From NCBI GenBank assembly GCA_958431815.1, contig CAUASB010000008.1, positions 1 to 64,000 of the forward strand: a stretch of DNA of 64,000 bases. Direction: 5' to 3'. The DNA comes from an uncultured Eggerthella sp. Lineage in GTDB: Bacteria > Actinomycetota > Coriobacteriia > Coriobacteriales > Eggerthellaceae. The first letter of the stretch is position 1, and every line of letters starts with the position of its first letter. Shown here piece after piece: positions 50,679-60,122 of this stretch. The notes under the pieces are model-generated. The model worked only from the letters and a program-made list of their open reading frames with translations. It ran no database searches and was not told where the DNA came from. A program made the translations under genes and the position numbers.

Positions 50679-52005
50679 CGTCTTCTTGCTCTTTTTCTGC
50701 TTCAGGGTCGTCTTCGAAGCGCACGTCGATCTTGTCGATGCGCAGGCCGTCCATCACGCGCGCCATCAGCGTGATCTTCTTGCCCTCATGGCGCAGCACA
50801 TACGAATCTCCCTCGGCGGGAATCTTGTCCAGCAAATCAAGCATCAGGCCACCGGCCGTCTCGTAATCGAGCACCGGCACCGGCTCGAAGCCGATGAAGT
50901 CGACGAACTGATCAACCGGCAGTGACCCATCTACCAAATAATGATGCTCGCCCACCTTCAGAATCTCGTCCTGATCGTCATGCAGGTACTCGTCTTCCAT
51001 GCGGCCGATAATCTGCTCAACCACATCGCTCATGGTAACGATGCCCGAAGTACCGCCGTGCTCATCAACCACCACGGCAATCTTGGTGTGCTTCGCCTGT
51101 AACACCTGCAGAAGCTTCGCGATGGAAATGCTTTCTGGCACCGCCTGAATGGTGCGGATCTTCAAATCCTTCATCGTGGAGCCTTCAGGTAGCAAATAGG
51201 CATCCTTAATGTGCACGAAGCCGATGATGTTGTCTTTGTCCTCGCGGAACACCGGGTAGCGCGTGAATTTGTTCTTGCCCATGAAGTCGAGGTTGGTGGC
51301 AAGGTCGTCGTCATAGTCGATAGCCAGCACCTCGGTGCGGGGCGTCATAATGGCCTTCGCGTCTTTGTCGTCCAAGTCGAAGATGTTGTCCAAGTACTGG
51401 TACTGGTCTTGCTCGATCGAACCGCTTTCGGCGCTTTCTTCCAGCAGCAGCTTGATTTCCTCTTCGGAATACGCGTCGGTTTCGTTCTTCTTATCATGCC
51501 CGGTCAGGCGCATAACACCGTTGGTGGTGGCGTTGAACAGCCACATGATGGGATACGTGATGCGATAAAACGCGTACAGCGGCCCCGCCGTGTGCAGCGC
51601 GTAGCTTTCCGTTTTCAGAATAGCCATGCTCTTCGGAATCAGCTCGCCGGTAACCACATGCAGCGTGGTCATAACGAAGTAGCCGATAGCCACCGAAATC
51701 ACCGTTACCGCCGTGTCGGGCAAGTTGAAGAACGCGAAGATGGGGTGGAACAGCGCGGCGAACGCCGGTTCGCCCAACCAGCCCAACGCAAGCGAGGCCA
51801 GCGTAATGCCCAGCTGGCATGCCGAAAGGTACTCGTTCACGTTGTCGGCCATTTGCAGCGCGCGCTTGGCGCCCTTCTGGCCTTCTTCCACCAAAATCTC
51901 AATCTGCGACTTGCGCACGCGCACCAACGAAAATTCCGCGATAACGAAAAAGGCGTTCATCAGCAGAAACAGCACAACCAATATCAAACTCAACCAAATA
52001 GGCAT
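50674..52005 (-). CDS. CNNM/CorC-type membrane protein with CBS pair
   Basis: 443 residues: an N-terminal DUF21 domain with about four hydrophobic segments (LILVVLFLLMNAFFVIAEF, GWLGEPAF), two CBS domains (~205-330, with IMTPRTEVLAID and ETVTM-like VTMSDVVEQIIG) and a C-terminal CorC_HlyC domain. Often labelled haemolysin; relatives bind ATP-Mg and take part in magnesium homeostasis. Monocistronic. Confidence 0.9.
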   Translation of the reverse strand: MPIWLSLILVVLFLLMNAFFVIAEFSLVRVRKSQIEILVEEGQKGAKRALQMADNVNEYLSACQLGITLASLALGWLGEPAFAALFHPIFAFFNLPDTAVTVISVAIGYFVMTTLHVVTGELIPKSMAILKTESYALHTAGPLYAFYRITYPIMWLFNATTNGVMRLTGHDKKNETDAYSEEEIKLLLEESAESGSIEQDQYQYLDNIFDLDDKDAKAIMTPRTEVLAIDYDDDLATNLDFMGKNKFTRYPVFREDKDNIIGFVHIKDAYLLPEGSTMKDLKIRTIQAVPESISIAKLLQVLQAKHTKIAVVVDEHGGTSGIVTMSDVVEQIIGRMEDEYLHDDQDEILKVGEHHYLVDGSLPVDQFVDFIGFEPVPVLDYETAGGLMLDLLDKIPAEGDSYVLRHEGKKITLMARVMDGLRIDKIDVRFEDDPEAEKEQEDE

Positions 52006-52567
52006 CGAGGCACATAACTCCTTGGAAAAGCAGGAAAACGGGGGGCTTGACCCTATTTTCCCAGTTCAGAACAACAGCAAAAAGTGAGGCTACACGGCCA
52101 TTCCTCCCCATGGGAAGGGCATCAGACGCGTTACGTCAGCCAATAGGGAAAGGCGTTTGCGCAATAGGGCGTTCGCCGCCGTGCGGAAATAAAGAAACGC
52201 AGCCCTATCTTCACATGAAGACAAAGGCCGCGCGGGACCATGAGCAAAGGTATTGCGTTGTACGGTGCGTTTTCGGGCCGAGCTACATCGACCGCCGCCG
52301 TCGGAATCGTTCACGACAGCAACATCTCCTATTCTGGTGGCGCCGCCACCGTTGGTCCCACAAGCCCTGCGCTGCGCAGGGACGATACATCTTTTTGCAT
52401 CATACCGTGTAACTGCCGCTTTTCAACGAATCATCATCACAGCGTCATGTTTACCACGGCAAACGTTTCCTTTAACAGCTAATTGCGCCGCCAGTTGCCC
52501 AACTCCAACAAACTCGCAGCATGCGTCCAATAAAGCGTGAAAAAATTTTGGTGGCGCAGCACAAGAA
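52006..52567. other. Intergenic region, no gene seen
   Basis: Short readings on both strands lack ribosome sites and known motifs. A hairpin-like GGAAAACGGGGG...CCTATTTTCC lies at about 52029-52059. It should hold divergent promoters for the two flanking genes. Confidence 0.35.
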
Positions 52568-54160
52568 ATGCCAGCCAAAACAAGCTCGCGTACCATTATT
52601 GCTATGAGCGAAAAAGACATCCCCCACAACAACGACACCGAAACAGCCGACGAAGAAACGGCATCCGACGACGCTGCTAGCGAAGTGGCAGAAGCCGCCG
52701 ATGCTTCTACAAAGGAAGCCAACGGCAAAAAGCCCTCGAAGTCGGACAGCGAAACCGAAAACGCTCCGGCCGATAAAGCGGACGACGCCAAAACGGCAGC
52801 AGATGAACAACCGTCCAACATCGATACCGAAATGAGCGACGCCGATCCCGCTTCGGACGAAGAGGCAAACCCGAATCCTGAGGCAACCGACGAAAATTCG
52901 GAAACGGATCCCGAAACGACGAACGAAGAGCCTTCGTCTTCCGCAAGCGAACCTGAAACCGCACAGGAATCTTCGGCTTCCGAAGAAGATGCCTCGGAAG
53001 AAAACGAGCAGCCAAGCCCCACGAAGAGCCCTGACACGAACGAGCAAGCCGGCGATTCATTCGCCCCCATCGCCGGCACCGCAAAGATATACCTGGCAAA
53101 AGCCGGCCATTTCCTAGGCCTGAACAAGAAGGCGTCTGCCGCTGCGGCCGCCGTTGCGCTATGCGCCGTGGTGGGCATCGGTGCTGCGGTGGCAAGCACC
53201 ACCGCCCCCAAGCAGCCGAACGGACTGCCCCTAAGCGATGCCTTCATGCAGCAAACGGCTAGCGCCACGGCAACATCGCTTAACGAAGCGACAAACAAGG
53301 CAACGGCCGATTTCATCGCGCGCTCGCTCACGCCCGCCGCGCTGAACAGCATCGATGCCTGCGCCAGCGCACCAGGAACGTTTTCCCTGGTAGCAGGCCA
53401 GGAAGCGCAAACCGTCCCCGAAGAGGAACAAACCAACTTGGCTTCCGCTGCAAAAGACATCGAAAGCGGCGGATACACCGTCGGCTTCACGCTCATTAAC
53501 CTGAGCACAGGCAAGGGCATTGCCTACAACCTGGATTCGCGGGTGTACGGCGCAAGCTCGTTCAAGGGTCCGTACGGCGCCTACCTGTGCCAGCATCTGG
53601 GCGATGCCGATGCCTCCTACCCCGCCGGTGCCGATTCGGCAGGCGCGGGAATTTCGGGCTCCATCGATTCGCTGCTGCAGCCTATGATCGTGAATTCCGA
53701 CAACAACGCATTCAGCTCGTTGCGCAACGCCTACGACGGCTCAGGCTTTGCCGATTGGCTTTCCGCCTGCGGTGTTGATTCCACCATCATGCACGACACG
53801 CACTTCCCGCGCTATTCGGCACGCGAATCGGCTCTGCTGTGGCTGCACACGTACCAGTACCTGAAAACCGAAACGCCCACCGCCCAGCACTTGGCTTCCC
53901 TGTACGCGCAAACCAACGTTTCGTTCATTCGCGCCGGCGTGGGCGGTGTCGATGGGGTGCAAACCGTGCGCAACAAAGCCGGCTGGTGCGCCAGCGGCGC
54001 GCGCTTCACGGGACTGTGCGATGCGGGGCTTATCGAATGCGCCGACGGCACCACCTACCTCATGAGCACCATGACCAACGCCCCCGATGGCAGCCTGTAC
54101 ACGGTGCGCCTTGCCAACCTGGCAAACGCGCTCTTCGCCTGCCGCAGCGCCCTGGACTAA
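52568..54160 (+). CDS. Membrane-anchored class A beta-lactamase-like serine hydrolase
   Basis: 530 residues. Residues ~15-165 are a highly acidic Glu/Asp/Thr/Ser/Ala-rich cytoplasmic segment; a transmembrane helix (~188-212) follows; the outer domain has SSFKG (SxxK), NSDNNAF (SDN) and NKAGW in place of KTG. The set resembles class A beta-lactamases and related peptidases, probably acting on wall peptides rather than antibiotics. Starts at 52568 and 52604 both lack a good ribosome site. Confidence 0.75.
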   Translation: MPAKTSSRTIIAMSEKDIPHNNDTETADEETASDDAASEVAEAADASTKEANGKKPSKSDSETENAPADKADDAKTAADEQPSNIDTEMSDADPASDEEANPNPEATDENSETDPETTNEEPSSSASEPETAQESSASEEDASEENEQPSPTKSPDTNEQAGDSFAPIAGTAKIYLAKAGHFLGLNKKASAAAAAVALCAVVGIGAAVASTTAPKQPNGLPLSDAFMQQTASATATSLNEATNKATADFIARSLTPAALNSIDACASAPGTFSLVAGQEAQTVPEEEQTNLASAAKDIESGGYTVGFTLINLSTGKGIAYNLDSRVYGASSFKGPYGAYLCQHLGDADASYPAGADSAGAGISGSIDSLLQPMIVNSDNNAFSSLRNAYDGSGFADWLSACGVDSTIMHDTHFPRYSARESALLWLHTYQYLKTETPTAQHLASLYAQTNVSFIRAGVGGVDGVQTVRNKAGWCASGARFTGLCDAGLIECADGTTYLMSTMTNAPDGSLYTVRLANLANALFACRSALD

Positions 54161-54553
54161 CAACCGAAAACCCGCAGAAAAGCTCCCACCCAGCAAGAAC
54201 AGCCTTTGGGACGTTCCCTCAACCGCAGGGCCTGATTCCTTCTGCGCAGCAAAACAGCGAAGCAAGCGCCTTGGTGCTCCGCTGCGCAAAGGAGCCCGCT
54301 TCCGATGAACCTCAACAGTCCGTTCACTATTCATCATTTGTGGTGAAATTTTTGCAATGGTGCATCTTTTCTCGAAACACGCTCGTTACAATAAAGGGTG
54401 ATGCAAACAACCACACTCTGCGCGCAACAGCCGAAAACTCTTCGGCAAAAAAACGCCAGGCTACACTGTGGAAACCTTGCAACGAAATCGAAAGAACGCC
54501 CTAAAAGCAAGCCTGCAACTGAACGTTAGGCCCACCGGAAAGAAAGGATTGCT
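54161..54553. other. Intergenic region, no gene seen
   Basis: Nothing supportable as coding. TACAAT near 54386-54391 could be a -10 for the next gene, without a clear -35. Confidence 0.35.
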
Positions 54554-55255
54554 GTGGTCGAACTTGCCCGCGAACTGAACCGCCACGCCTCTACGGCAAC
54601 CCACAAGCAAACGCATCTGGCCGAACATCCTGGTCAGCTGGTTTGGATTTTCATGGGCATGTCGGTGGTTGGGCTTGCCGGCGAAACGCTGCAGCACCTT
54701 CTGGCATTCGGCGAACTGGAAAGCCGCGCCGGCTTCATCTGGGGTCCGTTTTCGCCCATCTACGGCTTGGCTGCCGTGCTGCTAACCATGCTGCTCGAAC
54801 CGCTGCAAGACAAAGGCGTCCCGCTGCTTTTGGCCGTCGGCGCTGTGGTGGGCGGCAGCCTGGAGTACTTCGCCAGCTGGGCCATGGAAACCTTCTGGGG
54901 CGTAGTGGCCTGGAGCTATTTGAACATCCCCTTCAACTTCGATGGCCGTACCGATGTGTTCCATTGCCTTATTTGGGGCACCATCAGCGTGCTTTGGATC
55001 AAAGTTGGCCTGCAGCTATGCCAGCGCATTTTCGACCACGTGAATACATCGGGTACCTTGTATCGCATTGCAACCGGGGCGCTAACCGTTTTCATGATCC
55101 TCGACATCTTCATGACCATCACCGTTCTGCTGCGAGCCGATGCCCGCACCGACGGCGTGCCGCCGCAAAACGCGCTCGAGCAGTTCTGCGACACCGCCTA
55201 CCCTACCGATATGCTGCAGAAACGCTTCCACAACATGGGCGGATTGGGTGTTTAG
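54554..55255 (+). CDS. CmpB-type putative ABC transporter permease
   Basis: 233 residues with about five membrane helices. GPFSPIYGLAAVLLTMLL and AWSYLNIPFNFDGR are characteristic of the ABC_trans_CmpB (type IV) family, whose substrate is unknown. GTG start with AAAGGA. No ATPase gene adjacent. Confidence 0.8.
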   Translation: MVELARELNRHASTATHKQTHLAEHPGQLVWIFMGMSVVGLAGETLQHLLAFGELESRAGFIWGPFSPIYGLAAVLLTMLLEPLQDKGVPLLLAVGAVVGGSLEYFASWAMETFWGVVAWSYLNIPFNFDGRTDVFHCLIWGTISVLWIKVGLQLCQRIFDHVNTSGTLYRIATGALTVFMILDIFMTITVLLRADARTDGVPPQNALEQFCDTAYPTDMLQKRFHNMGGLGV

Positions 55256-55281
55256 CTTCGTTCTACCGAACGAAGCTCTTT
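55254..55281 (+). terminator. Stem-loop terminator overlapping the CmpB-type gene stop
   Basis: Exact 10-bp arms (55254-55263 and 55268-55277), TACC loop, CTTT tail. Confidence 0.7.
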
Positions 55282-55446
55282 CGTATTAAACGCAATGACG
55301 CTGCGCGGGAGCCTGACGGCACATCTGACTTTCAATCAGTCGGGGCAGCCCTTAGGCTAGCCCCTTCCTCTTTCAAGTCAGCTGCACTCCTCAGATCTCC
55401 CGCTCGCTGTTTTTACCTCGCAATGGCGCAAAAGAATTGGCTCCCC

Positions 55447-56340
55447 CTACAGCGCTTTGCCTGTTATGAAGCGGTAGCCCGGGTGTGGCACTTTGCCGAA
55501 GCGGCCGTGGTAGTCGCTGCCGCCGGTGCAGAACAGGCTGTAGCGCGCAGCAAGCTCTTCGCACAGTTGGGTGTCGCGATAGTCGTGGTCGGGGTGGTAT
55601 TTCTCTATGCCGGAAAGGCCCGCATCCACCAGGGCAGGAAGCGCTTCGTAATTGTCGAACTGCCCTGGGTGCGCTAGCACGGCAACGCCGTCATCAGCCA
55701 CAATGGCGTCAACCGCATCGCGCATGTCCACGTACTGGATGTCACGTTGGGCAATGCCGCCGTTCTTGAACAACGTCTTGTACAACAGCTGGTATTCCGC
55801 ACTGGTAAATTCCGCATCCGTTAGCGCCGCCATCAAATGCTGCTTGTAGAACCCGGTAGACTGCGCTGCCAATTCCGCCGCATATTCCACGTCCACATCG
55901 AAGCCGGCATCCAGCAGCTGACGCATCTGCCACGCGGTATTGGCACTGCGACGCGCCAAGGTAACGGCGCACAAATCGCGTACCGCCGGCGCATCTTCAG
56001 TAAGCCCCAACCCCAGAATGTGCACGCGGCGCTTGGCGCTGGAATCCCATGCGCTTATTTCCACGCCACACACCACCGAAAACCCCCGATCAGCAGCCTG
56101 TGGCGCAATGCGATCAAGGCCCACGGTGGTGTCGTGATTCGTCACCGCCATATGGCTCAAGCCCCGCACACGCGCCTTCCCCATCAGCTGCGTAAACGTA
56201 TCAGACCCGTCGGAAAGCGTGGTGTGCGCATGCAAATCGGCGCGAAACTCCTGCCCGGGACGCACGCCCAGCACGTCCCACAGTTCCTCTTGGCGAAGTG
56301 CCTGGGCCGTGCGCTCTCGGGTGCCTCCCCATTCACTCAT
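55447..56340 (-). CDS. phnPP: PHP-type cyclic phosphodiesterase of C-P lyase pathway (PhnPP)
   Basis: 297 residues. ATG 56340 overlaps the phnL stop (ATGA). Metal-binding PHP motifs: ADLHAHTTLSDGSDT, AVTNHDTTVG, GVEISAW, VLAHPGQF and GSDYHGR. In Eggerthella lenta a PHP enzyme, PhnPP, converts 5-phosphoribosyl 1,2-cyclic phosphate to ribose 5-phosphate and phosphate; this gene closes the phn operon and no PhnP or PhnN is visible, so the same role is likely. A generic PHP phosphoesterase is the alternative. Confidence 0.82.
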   Translation of the reverse strand: MSEWGGTRERTAQALRQEELWDVLGVRPGQEFRADLHAHTTLSDGSDTFTQLMGKARVRGLSHMAVTNHDTTVGLDRIAPQAADRGFSVVCGVEISAWDSSAKRRVHILGLGLTEDAPAVRDLCAVTLARRSANTAWQMRQLLDAGFDVDVEYAAELAAQSTGFYKQHLMAALTDAEFTSAEYQLLYKTLFKNGGIAQRDIQYVDMRDAVDAIVADDGVAVLAHPGQFDNYEALPALVDAGLSGIEKYHPDHDYRDTQLCEELAARYSLFCTGGSDYHGRFGKVPHPGYRFITGKAL

Positions 56341-57041
56341 TCCACCATCTCCCCTTTCTGCATGTTGAACTCGTGGTCGCACAAGCCTTCCATGAATTCC
56401 AGGTCGTGGAAAATGCCCAGCATGGTAGTGCCCTGCGCCTTCAGCTGCTCAATAAGCTCACGCACTTTCAGCTTCGAAGCCGCATCGAGCGAGGCCGTAG
56501 GCTCATCGAGCAAAAGCAGGCGCGGTTGCTTGATCATGGCGGCGGCAATGTTCAAGCGCAGCTTTTCGCCGCCGGAAAACGTGCGCGGATACAGCGGCCA
56601 CAGCGATTCGTCGATGTCGAAGTGGTGCAGCATACGTTCGGTTTCCTGTTTGGCGTGCTCCGCATCGGCGGCGCCGAACGTTTCCAGCGCGCTTTTCAGC
56701 ACAATGTCGTAAGCACTTTGGCGCGGCAGCGCATTCAGGAACTGCGACACATAGCCCATCTCGTATTTACGCAGGTACAGCATCTGGCGCTCGGTTGCCT
56801 GGCATAAGTCAAGCGGCCCGAATGCTTCGGAGTCGTACCAGATAGCGCCTGATTCGGGCAGGTTCGTGCGGTAAATGCAACGCAAAATGGTCGATTTGCC
56901 CGAACCGCTGCGCCCGGTAATGCCCACGAATTCGCCCGGCGCAAGGGCAAGGCTGATATGCTGGCACCCCAAAATGCGACGGCTGGCGCGATGCATCACA
57001 AACGACTTCGAAAGGTCGTCAATTTTCAGAAGCTCTTCCAC
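56337..57041 (-). CDS. phnL: C-P lyase complex ABC subunit PhnL
   Basis: 234 residues. Walker A GRSGSGKST, signature TFSGGEKLRLNIAAAM, Walker B LLLLDEPTASLD. PhnL binds the core complex and is needed for the PhnI-catalysed step. Ten bases downstream of phnM. Confidence 0.93.
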   Translation of the reverse strand: MEELLKIDDLSKSFVMHRASRRILGCQHISLALAPGEFVGITGRSGSGKSTILRCIYRTNLPESGAIWYDSEAFGPLDLCQATERQMLYLRKYEMGYVSQFLNALPRQSAYDIVLKSALETFGAADAEHAKQETERMLHHFDIDESLWPLYPRTFSGGEKLRLNIAAAMIKQPRLLLLDEPTASLDAASKLKVRELIEQLKAQGTTMLGIFHDLEFMEGLCDHEFNMQKGEMVE

Positions 57042-57050
57042 AGCTGCCTC

Positions 57051-58343
57051 CTAGCGCTCATAGCCGTGCGGCTGATCGGGATAATGGGAGCGATACACCG
57101 AATTGCCACCCACAAACGCGCGCGTGATAACCGGCGTAGTGGTTTGAGCGTCGGGCGTGCAACCGATTTCGCGCACCAGCAGAATATCGGCGCGCTTGCC
57201 CACGGCAAGGGAACCAACCTCACCATAGATGCCCACCGCCTTTGCAGGATTGGCCGTTACCAGGGCAAACGCCTGCGGCAGCGGCATGCCGCACGTGCGA
57301 TGCAAGATGAACACCGCATCGATCAACGCCGCCGGGTAGTAATCGCTGCACAGCATGCTGATAACGCCTTCGGTTACGCCCTCACGCGCCGAAAGGTTGC
57401 CCGAATGGCTGTGCCCCATCATCACATTCGGGGCACCCGCCAACGTGTACATGCCGCGGTTGCGGGCTTCACGCGCGGTTTCCATGTCGATGGGAAACTC
57501 CGAGATAGCAGCACCGAGCGTACCCATGTAGTCGAGCTTTTCCGCTGAATCATCGTCGTGCGAAGCAACGGAAATGCCCTGCTCGTGGGCTAAATCCGCC
57601 AATTCTTCCAGCTGCTCGGGCCCGATTTTTGCAGCCTTCTGCTGTGCCGCCACAATCTGGGCAACCTCTTCATCGGAAATGCCGTCGCGATATCCCTTTA
57701 TGGTGTTGCTGAACACCAGCAAATCGCGATACTGCCCCTGGCCAGGCGTATGGTCCATGAACGAAATCAAATCCACCTTGCCCGCTTGCAGGTAGCCGTA
57801 CACCTCGTCCACGCGGTCCACCGAATCAAGCTCCAGGCGCAGGTGAAGGCGATGGCGAATAAGATGATCGTGCTCTTCCCCTTCGCGCATCTGCGCAATA
57901 CAGTCGGCCAGCTTGCTCACGTTCTCGAAATCGCGAATGGGCTTATGATCGAACACATTGGCGCCGTACACGGAAAGTGAATGGTAAATGGTGGTAACGC
58001 CGTGCGAAACCAGCTCGCGGTCTACCTTATACAGCGAAGTGGGCAGGTCCATCACTACGCTGGGACGAGGCGATGCCACCGATTCGATGTAATCGGAATG
58101 CACATCGATCATGCCCGGCACCACATAGGCACCACGCGCATCCACCACAGGAAGGCCTGTTTCCTTGTCTACCACCATGCCCGAGGTGTTTTCCTCCAGC
58201 TCGGCATCAACCATGCGTGCGTTTGCCAGCGTGGGCACAATGCGCGCAATGGTGCCGTTTTCCACCACGATATCGTGGTTAGGAAGAATTTCTTCTTCGG
58301 TAACCACGTTGCCGCCACGAATCACCAGCGAATTTGCTTCCAT
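57051..58343 (-). CDS. phnM: Triphosphoribosyl phosphonate diphosphohydrolase PhnM
   Basis: 430 residues from ATG 58343 (AAGGAG upstream). Amidohydrolase fold: VVPGMIDVHSDYIES, SFMDHTPGQGQYRD, VASHDDDSAEKL and GAPNVMMGHSHSGNLSARE. Removes diphosphate from the triphosphoribosyl phosphonate. Confidence 0.94.
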   Translation of the reverse strand: MEANSLVIRGGNVVTEEEILPNHDIVVENGTIARIVPTLANARMVDAELEENTSGMVVDKETGLPVVDARGAYVVPGMIDVHSDYIESVASPRPSVVMDLPTSLYKVDRELVSHGVTTIYHSLSVYGANVFDHKPIRDFENVSKLADCIAQMREGEEHDHLIRHRLHLRLELDSVDRVDEVYGYLQAGKVDLISFMDHTPGQGQYRDLLVFSNTIKGYRDGISDEEVAQIVAAQQKAAKIGPEQLEELADLAHEQGISVASHDDDSAEKLDYMGTLGAAISEFPIDMETAREARNRGMYTLAGAPNVMMGHSHSGNLSAREGVTEGVISMLCSDYYPAALIDAVFILHRTCGMPLPQAFALVTANPAKAVGIYGEVGSLAVGKRADILLVREIGCTPDAQTTTPVITRAFVGGNSVYRSHYPDQPHGYER

Positions 58344-58428
58344 AAATGCATTTCTCCTTGCATTGGGTTCTTCATCTATACGGCGCAGGGGCAAAGCCGC
58401 GTCCACGCCGCCGGGCAAAAAGCCCGCA

Positions 58429-59280
58429 TTACAGCAGCGAATACACCAGCTGCTGGGTATAGGCATGTTGCGGGTCTTCCAAAACCTGGTCGGTAAGGCC
58501 CTGTTCCACCACCTGGCCGTTTAGCATCACCAGCGTGCGGTCCGCCAACATGCGGATAACGCCCAGGTCGTGGCTTACCACCAGCATGCTCACGCCGAAA
58601 TCGCGCTTGATCTGCAGAATCAGGTCAAGCACGCTGGCCTGCACCGAAAGGTCAAGGCCGGTGGTTACCTCGTCCAGCAACAAAATGGGCGGGTTGTTGG
58701 AAAGCGCTTTGGCAATCTGCACGCGCTGCTGCATGCCGCCGGAAAACGTGGCAGGGGCGTCTCCTGCGCGCGTAAGCGGGATGTTCACCTTTTCCAGCAG
58801 TTCATTGCCGCGATCACGCATCGATTCCACGTTGCGGTTGCCGGCGGCAATCATCTGCTCGGCGATGTTTGAAAGCGAGGAAAAGCCCATTCGCAAACCC
58901 AAGTACGGGTTCTGGTACACCATGCCCAACACGGTGTTGCGCACCCGGCGCTTCTGCTGCGGAGAAAGCTCCAGAAGGTTCGCCTGTCCGCCATCGTAGG
59001 GAACGGCGCGCACCGTGCCCGCCGTGGCAACCTGATCGAAGTACAGGCACTGCATGAACGTAGACTTGCCGCTGCCCGACTCACCCACGATGCCCACGAT
59101 TTCGCCTGGGAACAAATCCAGGCTCACGTCGCGCACCGCATGCACCGTTTTGCACTTGGGGCAGATGTTGCGCTCAAGCTCGCCGCCGTTCAGGCAATAC
59201 GCACAGCCCTTGCCAAACCGCTTCACCACGTGCCTTACCTGTAGGCAGGGGTCCTGATCCATTACGGGCGCCTTCTTCAT
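58429..59280 (-). CDS. phnK: C-P lyase complex ABC subunit PhnK with Cys4 insert
   Basis: 283 residues; ATG overlaps the phnJ stop. Walker A GESGSGKSTF, signature TFSGGMQQRVQIAKAL, Walker B LLLDEVTTGLDLSV. Before Walker A is an insert with CAYC and CPKC pairs (residues ~23-42), absent from E. coli PhnK and likely a metal site. PhnK docks on PhnJ and drives its activation. Confidence 0.93.
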   Translation of the reverse strand: MKKAPVMDQDPCLQVRHVVKRFGKGCAYCLNGGELERNICPKCKTVHAVRDVSLDLFPGEIVGIVGESGSGKSTFMQCLYFDQVATAGTVRAVPYDGGQANLLELSPQQKRRVRNTVLGMVYQNPYLGLRMGFSSLSNIAEQMIAAGNRNVESMRDRGNELLEKVNIPLTRAGDAPATFSGGMQQRVQIAKALSNNPPILLLDEVTTGLDLSVQASVLDLILQIKRDFGVSMLVVSHDLGVIRMLADRTLVMLNGQVVEQGLTDQVLEDPQHAYTQQLVYSLL

Positions 59281-60122
59281 CGCGCCTCCCCTTTCTTTCG
59301 CCTTTCCTGGCAGAAGGCGGTGTCGTTGCACTGGTAGTAAGTTTCGCCGGTGGTTTCGTCCACCAATTCGTCGAGGTACACACCGGTAGCACCGCACAAA
59401 CGGCAGCTCTTTCCTTCAAAGCCCTCTACGGCAAACGGGTAATCCTCAAAATCGAGCGGCTGTACCTTGGTAAAGGGCGGCACCGCATAGATCTTCTTTT
59501 CGCGTCCAGCCCCCAAAAGCGTCAGGTTCTGCGCCTGGTTCAGTTTCATGGTGTCGAAGCGTGGGATGGGCGAAGGCGCCATAACGTAGCGGCCTTCCAC
59601 CAGGCACGGATGGTCGGTATCGGTGGTGGTGTGCCCATAGCGCACAATCTGATCGAACAGCCCCAGCCACGCCCCGGTGTAGTCGGCCTCGGCATGCAAC
59701 GTGCGCGTTTTGGCTTCGCTGGGTTCGAAGGCACGCAGCGGTTCGGGCGTGGGAACCTGCAAAACAAGAATCTGATCTGCAGTCAGCGGCTGCTCGGGAA
59801 TGCGGTGGCGCGACTGGATTATGCTTGCGTCCTGCGTTTTCTCGGTTACCTGCACGTCGGTAGTCTCGGCAATCAGCTTCTTGATGTTCACAGCGTTGAC
59901 GCTGTCGTCGGCACCCTGGTCGATAACCTTCACCACGTCGTCGCGGCCCACAAGCGCAAGCGTTACCTGCAAGCCGCCCGTGCCCCAGCCGCGGCCAATG
60001 GGCATTTCACGCGAAGCAAAGGGAATCTGATGCCCGGGAATGGAAACGCCCTTGATGATGGCGCGGCGTATCTCGCGCTTCGAAGCCTCGTCGAAAAAGG
60101 CGAAATTGTACAGCTGACGCAT
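59277..60122 (-). CDS. phnJ: C-P lyase PhnJ (radical SAM)
   Basis: 281 residues. The C-terminal Cys cluster CRLC-x21-C plus a further Cys six residues on is intact, as in E. coli PhnJ; GRGWGTGGLQVTLALVG lies near residue 45. It cleaves the C-P bond of ribose-1-phosphonate-5-phosphate, releasing a hydrocarbon and the 1,2-cyclic phosphate. Confidence 0.96.
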   Translation of the reverse strand: MRQLYNFAFFDEASKREIRRAIIKGVSIPGHQIPFASREMPIGRGWGTGGLQVTLALVGRDDVVKVIDQGADDSVNAVNIKKLIAETTDVQVTEKTQDASIIQSRHRIPEQPLTADQILVLQVPTPEPLRAFEPSEAKTRTLHAEADYTGAWLGLFDQIVRYGHTTTDTDHPCLVEGRYVMAPSPIPRFDTMKLNQAQNLTLLGAGREKKIYAVPPFTKVQPLDFEDYPFAVEGFEGKSCRLCGATGVYLDELVDETTGETYYQCNDTAFCQERRKKGEAR

